Origin: SIAQ01 sp964484265
Lineage (GTDB): Bacteria > Planctomycetota > Planctomycetia > Gemmatales > Gemmataceae
Direction of reading: 5' to 3'
Length of the DNA stretch: 64,000 bases
Assembly: GCA_964484265.1 (NCBI GenBank)
Contig: CAZAFH010000022.1
Location: 6,257-70,256, forward strand
Position 1 is the stretch's first letter. Every line of letters starts with the position of its first letter. Shown piece after piece: positions 44,980 through 53,108 of the stretch. Made by a program: the position numbers and the translations under genes. The notes below the pieces were generated by a model that had not been told where the DNA came from, did not search any database, and saw only the letters and a program-made list of their open reading frames with translations.

Positions 44980-45447
44980 ATGACCATCCGTCTACAGAAA
45001 ATCTTGCTGCCCACCGACTTCAGCGACTATTCCACGGCGGCCACGAAATACGCCTGCGAACTGGCGGCGAAATTCGATGCAGAGCTGCATCTTCTGCATA
45101 CACTGGAGATCCATCTGACCTCGACGCCTGCCTTCACGATGGGACTTGCGCTGCCCAAATACGTCAGCGAGTCCAGGGCTGCCGCGGAAAAATCATTGGC
45201 GGGTGTTCTCGATCCGAAAGGGGTCGAGGGGCGAAAGGTGGTCCATGCCATCGTGGAGGGTTCGCCGAAAGTTGAGATTATCAAGTATGCTCGCGAACGG
45301 AATATCGACCTGATCGTGATCGCGACGCATGGCCGAACCGGATTGCCTCATATCCTCATGGGTAGCGTCGCCGAGACAGTAGTCCGCACCGCGCCATGCC
45401 CTGTGCTGACGATGCGGCCTGAAGGACATCAATTCGTGATGCCGTGA
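44980..45447 (+). CDS. Universal stress protein (UspA family)
   Basis: The 155-residue protein starts KILLPTDFSDYSTAA, the usual opening strand and loop, and carries the ATP-binding signature in the pattern GxxG(x9)G(S/T): THGRTGLPHILMGSVAETV. It ends with APCPVLTMRP. Such proteins bind ATP, dimerise and act in stress tolerance, though the exact role varies. The ATG at 44980 has GGGAG about 8 nt upstream. A longer frame begins inside the kinase gene and is not supported. It lies 173 nt after the kinase gene on the same strand. Confidence 0.93.
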   Translation: MTIRLQKILLPTDFSDYSTAATKYACELAAKFDAELHLLHTLEIHLTSTPAFTMGLALPKYVSESRAAAEKSLAGVLDPKGVEGRKVVHAIVEGSPKVEIIKYARERNIDLIVIATHGRTGLPHILMGSVAETVVRTAPCPVLTMRPEGHQFVMP

Positions 45448-45507
45448 TCGCGGGCCGGCAGTCGCGCTCAACACGCCACAATGCTGAGCGCTAATGCCGA
45501 GCGCGAA

Positions 45508-45744
45508 TCAAGCCAGCGACAACGTATGCGGGTGCAACTCGTCGGCGTCGATGCGATTGGCCGGTGACGGCGCGGAAGTGTCTTTGGCGACAGGTCCGTT
45601 ACCGTACTGGAGCAGGTCGAGGATTTCGCGGGCTTCCTTGAAGCGCCTGGCATCTTGTAAGAGTCGCATTAGCCCTAAACCGATGGCCGTCGTCTCGAGG
45701 CGGTCGCTCATCTGCCGGGTGAACGGTTCGTGAGTGGTATTCAT
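45508..45744 (-). CDS. Small protein of unknown function
   Basis: The 78-residue frame opens at 45744 with AAAGGA about 10 nt upstream. It is predominantly helical (QMSDRLETTAIGLGLMRLLQDARRFKEAREILDLL) with a flexible, Ser/Pro/Ala-rich end. No membrane segment or motif. The opposite strand has no better candidate. Plausible small gene rather than a shadow, but unproven. Confidence 0.5.
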   Translation of the reverse strand: MNTTHEPFTRQMSDRLETTAIGLGLMRLLQDARRFKEAREILDLLQYGNGPVAKDTSAPSPANRIDADELHPHTLSLA

Positions 45745-46102
45745 GATTCGGTATCCTTTCGCGATGCGGGCAGCGTAGTCACTACGCCGCGCCCACCGAA
45801 GTTTGGATGCCTCATCCATGAGCTGTGATGAAAAGCAGCAGCGCCAGAAGATGAATGCGCCGTGCGACGAATCCTTCGCCGAGGTGAAGTATGCCAAAAT
45901 TGCAAAAAGCGAACAAGCCCAGATTTTTCGGCGGATTTTCACTCCGCGAGATCGATTTTTTCTTTGGAATCCATCACGCCGAGCGTGACGGCTACGGTAA
46001 TCCAACCAACCTCGCTTCACCTGGAAAGCTAGGGGCTCTGCAGAAGGCGTTCGCGACGAGAATCTCGCGAACTTTCCTGCGCTTTCTGGACTCTTTGTTG
46101 GC
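45745..46102. other. Intergenic stretch with one element B copy
   Basis: No convincing gene in these 358 nt. The frame 45891-46106 runs through the palindrome and has a shadow-like composition. The rest presumably holds the promoters of the small minus-strand gene and of rtcA. Confidence 0.5.
45971..45998. repeat. Single copy of palindromic element B
   Basis: CCATCACGCCGAGCGTGACGG followed by CTACGGT. Two positions differ from the array consensus. Confidence 0.75.
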
Positions 46103-47134
46103 ATGAGCAATCTCATCGACATCGACGGTTCGCTCGGCGAAGGCGGCGGGCAGGTTCTGCGCACCAGCCTTGCCTTGTCGCTGTTGCTCGGCAAGCCGTT
46201 TCGCCTGCGGCATATTCGCGCCAGGCGATCCAAACCGGGATTGCAGGCCCAGCACCTCATGAGCGTGCAAGCGGCGGGACGCATCGGCAAGGCGAAACTG
46301 CGCGGCGCCAGTCTCGGCAGCACCGATCTCACCTTCGAACCAGGCGACGTTCAGCATGGTGACTATCACTTCAAGATCGGCACCGCCGGCGCGACTGCAC
46401 TGGTTCTGCATACGGTTTATCTTCCGCTCGCTCTCGTAAAGGCCGAGAGCCGAATCGTCATCGAAGGCGGAACGCACGTCAAGGCGGCGCCGTGCTTCGA
46501 TTTTCTCCAGCACACCTGGATGCCCTATTTGCATACGCTCGGCATCGACGTTTCCTTGCGATTGGAGCGTGTCGGCTTCTACCCTCGCGGCGGCGGGCAG
46601 ATCGAGGCGCACATCCGCCCGGTGAACGAGATCCTCGGCTTCGACGGACTGGCAGTCAACCCTATCACCGAAGCCAATATCCATGTTGGAACGGCAAGCC
46701 TGCCCGAACATATCGGCGATCGGCTTGCGGAGCGAGCGAGCAACGCCTTGAAGACGCTCGGGCTCAACGTCACGACGCAGCGCGAGCGCTGGACAGGCGG
46801 TCCCGGATGCGTTCTCGGCGCCGCGCTTCCGACGCAGCCGGCGGCGACGTTTTTCTTCGCTCTCGGAGAAAAGGGAAAGTCGGTCGAGCGCGTCGCGGAC
46901 GACCTCGTCGCGCAGGTTGCGGAGTATTTGAAAGCCGAGCCGGCCGGCGTGGACGAACATAGCGCGGACCAGTTGCTGCTACCGCTGGTTTTCGCAAAGG
47001 GTCCGTCGCAATTTCGCGTCGCAAGAGTGTCGTCGCATTTGCTGACGAACATGGACGTGATCGGCAATTTTTGCGATCGGAGAATCATCTGCGACGCGCC
47101 CGAGGGCGAGGCGGGCATCCTACGCGTGGAGTGA
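46103..47134 (+). CDS. rtcA: RNA 3'-terminal phosphate cyclase
   Basis: The 343-residue enzyme uses ATP to convert RNA 3'-phosphate ends to 2',3'-cyclic phosphates, through a covalent enzyme-AMP. Motifs: EGGGQVLRTSL (13-23), RRSKPGLQAQHL, YPRGGGQI, and SSHLLTN near the end with the nucleophile histidine H312, 31 residues from the C-terminus as in E. coli RtcA (H309 of 338). Length and start are standard. RtcB and the RtcR activator, partners in many bacteria, are not adjacent. It converges on the esterase gene across three element B palindromes. Confidence 0.95.
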   Translation: MSNLIDIDGSLGEGGGQVLRTSLALSLLLGKPFRLRHIRARRSKPGLQAQHLMSVQAAGRIGKAKLRGASLGSTDLTFEPGDVQHGDYHFKIGTAGATALVLHTVYLPLALVKAESRIVIEGGTHVKAAPCFDFLQHTWMPYLHTLGIDVSLRLERVGFYPRGGGQIEAHIRPVNEILGFDGLAVNPITEANIHVGTASLPEHIGDRLAERASNALKTLGLNVTTQRERWTGGPGCVLGAALPTQPAATFFFALGEKGKSVERVADDLVAQVAEYLKAEPAGVDEHSADQLLLPLVFAKGPSQFRVARVSSHLLTNMDVIGNFCDRRIICDAPEGEAGILRVE

Positions 47135-47160
47135 ATCAACTAGGGCGCTTGCGGGTGCTA

Positions 47161-47271
47161 CCGTAGGCATCACGCTCCGCGTGATGCATTCCAATGTTCA
47201 AGAAATCCATCACGCGGAGCGTGATGGCTACAGTAAATGAAATCCATCACGCGGAGCGTGATGGCTACGGT
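47161..47271. repeat. Three copies of palindromic element B between convergent genes
   Basis: One copy in reverse (47161-47188) and two forward (47207-47234 and 47244-47271) of CATCACGCGGAGCGTGATG with the CTACGGT tail. They fill the gap between rtcA and the esterase gene. Confidence 0.85.
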
Positions 47272-47288
47272 GGGGAGTAATGACTCCG

Positions 47289-48161
47289 TTACGATTTGAA
47301 CGCTGGCGTGTCGCGCCAGAGCCAGCGCATGGAGTCGGGGAGGATGGCGCCGCCGTGTTTGCCGGTGTGGCCGCCGTCGCCCCAGACGGTTTTGTGGTCG
47401 TATTTCTTGTACTTGAGAGCCGATTCCATTTGCAGGTTGCCCAGCCACCAGTTGCCCGCGGCATTGTCGAGGTCGTTGGAGCCGTCTTGCAGGAAGACCC
47501 GGATGTTCTTGTTCGGCGCCCGGCGGATGATGCCGGGGTAGCGGTCGCCGCCGCGAATGTTGGTGAAGCTGCCGATGTGGCTCAGGACTTTGCTGAAAAG
47601 GTCAGGCCGTTCCCAGGCAGCGGTGAAGGCGCAGATGCCGCCGGACGACGCGCCGCAGATACCTCGCGCGGCAGCGTCGGTGCGCAGCTTGTATTTCTTG
47701 CCGACTTCGGGGAGGATCTCTTTTTCGAGGAATTCGACATACTGAGGCGATAGCGTGTCGTACTCGAAGCTGCGGTTGCTGCCGCCTTTTTTCGGATCCT
47801 TGCCCGTGAAGAGGCCGGGGTTGACGAAGATGCCGATCATCACCGGGAGCTCCTTTTTGTGGATGAGGTTATCCATGACGATGGTCGCGCGGTAGTTGCC
47901 CTTGGGGTTCTGGTACGTGCCGCCGTCCTGGAAGACCATGACGCACGCCGGTTCCTTGCCGTCGTATTGCTTGGGCACGTAGATCCAGCAATCGCGCAGC
48001 GTGCCGTCGAATATTTTGCTCTGCCATTTGAAGGTAGTGACTTCACCCTTGGGCACGCCGGCCTGCTCCATCGAATCAGGGCCAGGCGCGTAGTCGTCCT
48101 TGGCGTCAACGGCGGTAAACAGCGACGCGAAAATCACAGTGACTGCAAGCAATCGTTTCAT
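47289..48161 (-). CDS. Secreted enterochelin-esterase-like hydrolase
   Basis: The 290-residue protein has a signal peptide (MKRLLAVTVIFASLFTAVDA) and the alpha/beta-hydrolase core of the esterase-D/Fes-like family. FQDGGTY is a candidate oxyanion segment, CGASSGG the nucleophile elbow (S172), DGSNDLDN the acid region and WGDGGHTGKHGG the catalytic-His region. Similar proteins in planctomycetes act on unknown esters; the family includes feruloyl and trehalose esterases. The start at 48161 is the first Met with a signal peptide. A copy of palindromic element A occupies the divergent promoter region upstream. Confidence 0.83.
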   Translation of the reverse strand: MKRLLAVTVIFASLFTAVDAKDDYAPGPDSMEQAGVPKGEVTTFKWQSKIFDGTLRDCWIYVPKQYDGKEPACVMVFQDGGTYQNPKGNYRATIVMDNLIHKKELPVMIGIFVNPGLFTGKDPKKGGSNRSFEYDTLSPQYVEFLEKEILPEVGKKYKLRTDAAARGICGASSGGICAFTAAWERPDLFSKVLSHIGSFTNIRGGDRYPGIIRRAPNKNIRVFLQDGSNDLDNAAGNWWLGNLQMESALKYKKYDHKTVWGDGGHTGKHGGAILPDSMRWLWRDTPAFKS

Positions 48162-48240
48162 GACGCGAATCCTCTCGGTTTTGGGGGGGCGTGAATGGTA
48201 CGATATTCAAGGCTCGGAAAATAACTACGCCATTCGCAAT

Positions 48241-48300
48241 TTCCGCTTGCGGCTTAGCGCTCCGCACGGTGCCCTGCGGAACGCTAAGCCGCAAGCGGAA
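48241..48300. repeat. Short palindromic element A (60 bp) in a divergent promoter region
   Basis: Perfect 19-bp arms at 48241-48259 and 48282-48300 and an inner TCCGCA/TGCGGA pair. The long conserved core of copies 1-3 is absent, leaving a compact cruciform. Confidence 0.85.
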
Positions 48301-48338
48301 TGAAGAACGATGCAGGTTCATTGCCATTGCGGAGTATA

Positions 48339-49847
48339 ATGAATGCCATGAAGAACCTGAACTGGTTGCTCCTCTGCTGCATATTTGGGCTGGCGTCGGC
48401 CGTGATAGCGCATCCGGTTCCGCGCGATTCGCATGATCGTGTCATCGTCGTGCGTTTGCAGAAAGCGAAGGAACCGAACACGCTTGTCGTTCGCATCGAA
48501 TATCGGCTCGAAGCCGATGAGACGACGATCATTCTGAATGACATGAAGCCATACGCCGACGAGGCGAATCCGTTGCAATATCGCAGCGATATTCTCAAGT
48601 ACTATGCCATATTCACGGAGAAATACGCCGACGTTTACGCCAAGCGATTGCTGGTACGCGTGAACGGAAAGTCGATCGCGCCGCTTCGCCTGGTTTCGCG
48701 GAACCAACGCCTGCGCGATGAGAAGGGCGAGGCGCTCGGGCATCTGCGTTGCGATTTCGTTTTTGAAAGCGCGTTCCATGTCGAACCGGGCACGGCGGTC
48801 AGAGTCGATTTCCAGGATCATACCTACTACTCTCACGGCATCGCGCCGGAGCCTGGGCTGCTGACACTCAGCATGGTCAATGAGACGGGTCTCGAAAAAA
48901 CCAGACTGATCGAAGCCGCGGAAATACTACGCAAAAAGCCACTGCAGGAACTCGATCCCGCCGAGGAGGAGAATGTTCGCCGGGTGAGCATCACGCTGGC
49001 GGTACCGGCGCTGAAAATCATGCCGAAGGAAGTGCCAACGCCCGTCGAAACCGCGCCCGTTCCGCCCGCCAAAACCGGCGCCACGCCGGCGAAAAAGACG
49101 ACGCACGATGAACGCTTCAGCTTGCTCGGTCTCATCCTGCACAACGACTACGGGTTTTTACTTACCATGCTTCTCGCGTTCCTGTTCGGCGCGGCTCATG
49201 CGCTCACGCCGGGGCATGGCAAGACGCTCGTCGCGGCGTACCTCGTCGGTCAGCGCGGCACCATTGGCCACGCGCTCTACCTAGGCTGCGTGACCACGCT
49301 TACCCATACCGGCGCCGTCATGCTGATCGCCATCGTATTGGCGTTGCTCCCGCAGAACATGCAGCAAACATTTCGCGATTGGATCCAAAACGGCCTTGGT
49401 CTCGTCATGGGCCTGATGGTCGCCTGCATGGGTTTTTGGCTCCTGCTGCAACGCTTGGCCGGCCGCGCCGACCATTTCCATCTCGACGGCGGGCATGACC
49501 ATCACCACCACGGCAATGCGTCCGGGCCACGCGCGATCTCCTGGTGGGGCCTGACGTTGCTCGGAATTACCGGCGGCATGATCCCGTGCTGGGATGCCGT
49601 CGGTGTCTTGCTGATCACGACGGGCACGAGCGAGATGTGGCTCGTGCTGCCAGCCGTGCTCATTTTCAGTGCCGGGCTGGCGGTGGTGCTGGTGGCGATT
49701 GGCATCGCGGTCGTGCAGGTGCCGCGTTTTGTCGAGTCGCGCCTGGGCGAAGGCCGGGTGCTGCGGAGTTTGCCGATCGTGAGTGCGGTCGTGGTGATCG
49801 CGATGGGAATTTGGCTTTGCTACGAAGGCGTGCATGGAGCGCATTGA
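48339..49847 (+). CDS. NicO/RcnA-like nickel-cobalt transporter with large exported N-terminal domain
   Basis: The 502-residue protein has a signal-like first segment, about 220 residues of exported beta-rich domain (ending near KTTHDERFSLLG), and then six hydrophobic segments of the NicO/UreH type. Motifs are GAAHALTPGHGKTLVAAYLVG split by helices, TLTHTGAVMLIAI, and a His-rich loop (HFHLDGGHDHHHHGN). GITGGMIPCWDAVGVLL stands where the family has GxxGGLxPCPSA. Such proteins export or import Ni2+ or Co2+; the loop supports metal binding. Start may be 48339 or the ATG at 48348, with GGAG at 48331. Confidence 0.85.
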   Translation: MNAMKNLNWLLLCCIFGLASAVIAHPVPRDSHDRVIVVRLQKAKEPNTLVVRIEYRLEADETTIILNDMKPYADEANPLQYRSDILKYYAIFTEKYADVYAKRLLVRVNGKSIAPLRLVSRNQRLRDEKGEALGHLRCDFVFESAFHVEPGTAVRVDFQDHTYYSHGIAPEPGLLTLSMVNETGLEKTRLIEAAEILRKKPLQELDPAEEENVRRVSITLAVPALKIMPKEVPTPVETAPVPPAKTGATPAKKTTHDERFSLLGLILHNDYGFLLTMLLAFLFGAAHALTPGHGKTLVAAYLVGQRGTIGHALYLGCVTTLTHTGAVMLIAIVLALLPQNMQQTFRDWIQNGLGLVMGLMVACMGFWLLLQRLAGRADHFHLDGGHDHHHHGNASGPRAISWWGLTLLGITGGMIPCWDAVGVLLITTGTSEMWLVLPAVLIFSAGLAVVLVAIGIAVVQVPRFVESRLGEGRVLRSLPIVSAVVVIAMGIWLCYEGVHGAH

Positions 49848-49856
49848 CGGAGTGGG

Positions 49857-50333
49857 TCAGGGCACATCGGCTTCCGCGCGCGTCGCCTTACGCCTGGCGA
49901 ATTCGTGGACGGCTTCTTCCTGATCGTCGGTTTCGATCGACCCAGGCCTGAGTCGGCGGACGCGCGTGATGGCATCGCGAGCATTCATATTTTCATGCGC
50001 AACCAGCCAACACGCCAGGATCGTCCCCGTTCGCCCGAGGCCGGCGGCGCAGTGAATGCCCACGCCCATCGTTTGCGAGTGCGCCTTCCGAACCGCGGAC
50101 ACGCAGAGGTCGATCTGCTCTTGTGTCGGCGCGGTCATATCCATGATGGGAACATGCAGCGAAAAAAGCCCAACCTCGTTGATCCAAACGCGCACCGGCG
50201 GATCCTCGGTCAAGCAGATCACAAGTTGCAGGCCCTGATCGCGCAGCCAGCGATAGTCCTCCAGCGCGGCTGGCCGGGCCATCGCCGCAAGCCGAGGCTT
50301 GTCGATCCAGGAAAATCCGTCGGGAGCGCTCAT
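49857..50333 (-). CDS. Dual-specificity protein phosphatase (DUSP23-like)
   Basis: The 158-residue protein has the cysteine-phosphatase signature HCAAGLGRTGT (H94, C95, R101) and a candidate general acid D65 in VPIMDMTAP. The opening FSWIDKPRLAAMARP is typical of small atypical dual-specificity phosphatases. It probably dephosphorylates Ser/Thr/Tyr proteins or a phosphorylated small molecule, and could oppose Ser/Thr kinases such as the one at 41648 (inference). The ATG at 50333 matches the family start; there is no clear ribosome site, and a longer frame to 50480 is not supported. It converges on the transporter gene. Confidence 0.88.
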   Translation of the reverse strand: MSAPDGFSWIDKPRLAAMARPAALEDYRWLRDQGLQLVICLTEDPPVRVWINEVGLFSLHVPIMDMTAPTQEQIDLCVSAVRKAHSQTMGVGIHCAAGLGRTGTILACWLVAHENMNARDAITRVRRLRPGSIETDDQEEAVHEFARRKATRAEADVP

Positions 50334-50554
50334 ACTAAAAAAATATGGAATGAAGCCATCCAAGCCCAACGGGGCACCACGATGGGAAATATGGCCACGG
50401 AAAAACGCGGAAGCACGTGGAAGAGCTCTAATGATGCCTAAATTTCGACAATTCTGAAAAAATCCAATCCACGTTGTCACAGATCAAAAAACTCCCTGTA
50501 TGGGCAGGTGTGTACGAGACAAGTAACAAACACCTTTACTTCAAGGAGCCTGCC

Positions 50555-51028
50555 ATGTTCAAGAAATGTTTCGCTGTGTTGGTTGCCGGACTTGCAATTG
50601 CGGTCAGCGGCGGAAGTGTCAAAGCCCAGGGGTTGGATATGTCCCAGATGGTTCAGAATGAACTGAATTTCCAGAAGCAGTTTTATCAATGGGCCGCCAA
50701 AGGCAGCATCGAGGCCGCCCGCTGGCATCGCATCAACGGTGTGCCAATTCCGTTCAATGCGACCACGCTCAATCAGGCAAACTTGGCGAATCAGCAAGCC
50801 TACGATCGCTACAACCAGGGGTGGTACAACAACAGCAACCGCACGAGCGAAGCCCTGGCCAACTATTCCAACTATGCAGTACGCGGGCTTGGCCCCTACC
50901 AAGGCTCGAACGGGATGATCTACAACCTCCCGTGGACGCACAACCAGTACCACATTAACCAGTGGGGCCAGGCCGTTCCCGGTTACAATCCCTACCGCAT
51001 GAACGTGACGCCCTACTACGGACGCTAA
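50555..51028 (+). CDS. Small secreted Asn/Tyr/Gln-rich protein
   Basis: The 157-residue product has a clear signal peptide (MFKKCFAVLVAGLAIAVSGG, cleavage near VKAQG), with AAGGAG 7 nt upstream. The mature part is rich in Asn, Tyr, Gln and Trp (NQQAYDRYNQGWYNNSNR, NYSNYAVRGLGPY), and ends in a Tyr-rich PYYGR. It looks like an extracellular structural or adhesive protein. I do not recognise a family. A strong terminator follows directly, so it is a single-gene unit with good expression signals. No cysteine remains after the signal peptide. Confidence 0.72.
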   Translation: MFKKCFAVLVAGLAIAVSGGSVKAQGLDMSQMVQNELNFQKQFYQWAAKGSIEAARWHRINGVPIPFNATTLNQANLANQQAYDRYNQGWYNNSNRTSEALANYSNYAVRGLGPYQGSNGMIYNLPWTHNQYHINQWGQAVPGYNPYRMNVTPYYGR

Positions 51029-51049
51029 CCTGGGGTCCGGCCCAGATAA

Positions 51050-51090
51050 GCCAACGGCTCACCGATTGCAGGTGAGCCGCTGGCGTTTTT
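51050..51090 (+). terminator. Rho-independent terminator of the secreted protein gene
   Basis: Arms GCCAACGGCTCACC and GGTGAGCCGCTGGC pair over 14 positions with one mismatch, around a 7-nt loop, followed by GTTTTT. Confidence 0.9.
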
Positions 51091-51277
51091 CCGAGCCTAA
51101 ATGATGGCCGAAAATGCAACGATAAATAGTAAACGGTAAATAGTGAATGACAAAGTGGGATAAACACGGTCCGTTGCGTTTGTTCCAGCGTTTTACTTTG
51201 TTATTTCTCGTCTACTATTCACTTTTTTTCGTTGCTCTGGAATGATGGTGCACTGGCGCTCAGGCTCAGATGCCCGA

Positions 51278-52567
51278 CTATCCCCAAAGCCCGCGCAAGC
51301 GTTCTGCGTCGGCGACGCCGAGCGGAAAGCGCCGGCTGAAGGCGTGATCGCTGATGCCGGCGAGTTCGCGCAGCGCGGTGTGAATGTGCTCCGGGCGCAC
51401 GCGGATGCCGCTCGCTCGATCCGTGGCCAAGGTTCGCGGATTGAGCGGCACATGGAACTGCCCGGCATCCGTCGCGCCGACGACGCGATTGCCCCGGATG
51501 CCTCGGCCGAGAAACAAGATCGACCCAATCGACCAGTGGTCCTTGCCATTGCCAGTGTTGTAGTTCGGCGTCCGGCCCATTTCACTTTGGACGATCACCA
51601 CCATCTTGTCGCGAATCCGCAATTCCTCGGCCCGGCGCATCAGGTAACGGATGCCCGCGAGGAACTCGGGGATGAGCCGCATCTGGTCCGGATCGTTGTT
51701 GGCGTGGCTATCGAACTGGCCGATCGTGAGATTGGCGGAGACGCACACGCCCGCTTTGAACGACGCCAGCGCGATGTCGGCCTGGTGCGACAACCGCTCG
51801 CGGGGAACGTCGCGCGGGATGTGCGGCGTAACGCGCTCGAGGGCGCGCGAGTTCGTCTGGGCGGCGTAAAGCATGTTCTCGGCGTGCTCGGCCCGCGGCA
51901 GGCGCGCATCGGCCGATCGCGTTTCGACTTGTACCTGCAGCGCCCGCTCGATCCGGTCCAGCGCGAAGCGATCGTGATACGGCGAGCGCTCGTTGCCGTT
52001 GACCGCATCGGCGTTGGACAGCGTGCGCAGCGACGGCAGGTACGGCACGCGCGACATCGCGACCAGATTGCCCGTCGCCGAGTAATTGCCAAACGTCAAA
52101 TACGACAGCGGACAGGCCGGCCCCTGGCACGCGGCGACGAGCGCGGCAAACGTCGGGTACGCCACGCTGTCGAGCTTGCCCGTCGCCATGTAGCGAGCGC
52201 CTGGCGCGTGATTGTTGACGGAGTAATCCAGCCCGTTCAGCACGAGCAGCTCATTGCCAAACTGCGCGTAGAAATCCTCATTGCTCAAACCGGCCTGAAT
52301 GTGGCGAGCCGTCGGAGCGTAGCGATGTGCTCCGCGCGTCAAAATGTCGCCTTCGCGGTAGAGACGATTGATCCCGTTCACGCCCTTGGGGTCCATGAGA
52401 TAGGTCGTATCCCAGCCGCCGGACGCATTGAACACGACGTAGTATGGACCCTCGTAGGGTTCATTCCGCGCCTGTGCCCCGGCAGGGAGCGGATAGCGCA
52501 ACGGCACGGCCAGGCCGAGACCGGCGAGGCTGCAAAGCTTCAAAAAATTGCGGCGGCTGTGTTGCAT
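51278..52567 (-). CDS. Tat-exported DUF1501 protein
   Basis: The 429-residue DUF1501 protein has a twin-arginine signal (SRRNFLKLCSLAGLGL). Sulfatase/alkaline-phosphatase-like features include SANLTIGQFDSHANN, MVVIVQSEMGRTPNYN and DHWSIGSILFLGRGIRG. DUF1501 proteins usually lie next to a large secreted cytochrome-like (PSCyt/DUF1549/DUF1592-type) gene and act with it; their chemistry is unknown. Here the partner gene (54286-56610) is separated by a two-gene cassette. Start matches the signal peptide. It is the last gene of its strand block. Confidence 0.9.
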   Translation of the reverse strand: MQHSRRNFLKLCSLAGLGLAVPLRYPLPAGAQARNEPYEGPYYVVFNASGGWDTTYLMDPKGVNGINRLYREGDILTRGAHRYAPTARHIQAGLSNEDFYAQFGNELLVLNGLDYSVNNHAPGARYMATGKLDSVAYPTFAALVAACQGPACPLSYLTFGNYSATGNLVAMSRVPYLPSLRTLSNADAVNGNERSPYHDRFALDRIERALQVQVETRSADARLPRAEHAENMLYAAQTNSRALERVTPHIPRDVPRERLSHQADIALASFKAGVCVSANLTIGQFDSHANNDPDQMRLIPEFLAGIRYLMRRAEELRIRDKMVVIVQSEMGRTPNYNTGNGKDHWSIGSILFLGRGIRGNRVVGATDAGQFHVPLNPRTLATDRASGIRVRPEHIHTALRELAGISDHAFSRRFPLGVADAERLRGLWG

Positions 52568-52595
52568 CGTTCACACCTCGGAAGATTACGCTCGA

Positions 52596-53108
52596 CTATT
52601 CGTCCTGAAACAAAATCGGCTTGATCGTTGTCGACATTCGCTCTAACTCCGAGCTATTATGAACAAGGTGTTCGTGGCGCCACAACTCGGAATCCTGCTT
52701 CAAACAATCTTCGGCCAATGCGCTCCCAATCCGCTCCCGTGTCATACTTAGCTCGCGCTGCAAGGCCTCTGGATCGACTTTGGAGCCGATCACGAAGACC
52801 CGCGGTTTCACGTCCTCGGGTATATTTCGATCAAAATGGGCTCTGCGACCTTCGATGTCTTTGTCGTCGAAGTCGATCAGCATTACGACATGGGCATGAT
52901 CCGCAAATCTTCGAAGCCAAGAGACATACTCGCGAATGAACATCTCGATAACCGCAGTCCATCCACCCGCAGGCCGAACTACTTGCACGGCTCTAGCGGC
53001 AACGGCACGGTCGATCGCAGGGTGCTGAATGAAGCCGTTGGCAAGTTGTTCATCCGCACGGTCTTCGGGAATAATCCAAACATGCGGCTGATGTTTATTG
53101 ATACTCAT
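52596..53108 (-). CDS. Toprim-like protein, partner of the ATPase (candidate defence effector)
   Basis: The 170-residue product has a Toprim-like pattern: a candidate acidic residue in WIIPEDRADEQLANGF (E15, D16), GGW at 48-50 and a second acidic cluster VVMLIDFDDKDI (D79, D81, D82). These correspond to the E and DxD of OLD-family and DUF4435 nucleases. The C-terminus (LAEDCLKQDSELWRHEH) is helical with conserved-looking Cys, Trp and His. Its start overlaps the ATPase stop by 4 nt (ATGA), so the two are co-translated. I do not recognise the exact family. Split OLD/PARIS (AriB) or RloB-like effector is the best guess. Confidence 0.65.
   Translation of the reverse strand: MSINKHQPHVWIIPEDRADEQLANGFIQHPAIDRAVAARAVQVVRPAGGWTAVIEMFIREYVSWLRRFADHAHVVMLIDFDDKDIEGRRAHFDRNIPEDVKPRVFVIGSKVDPEALQRELSMTRERIGSALAEDCLKQDSELWRHEHLVHNSSELERMSTTIKPILFQDE

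Noticed and set aside
45891..46106. 71-codon plus-strand frame before rtcA
   Set aside because: It translates straight through palindrome B and overlaps the rtcA start.
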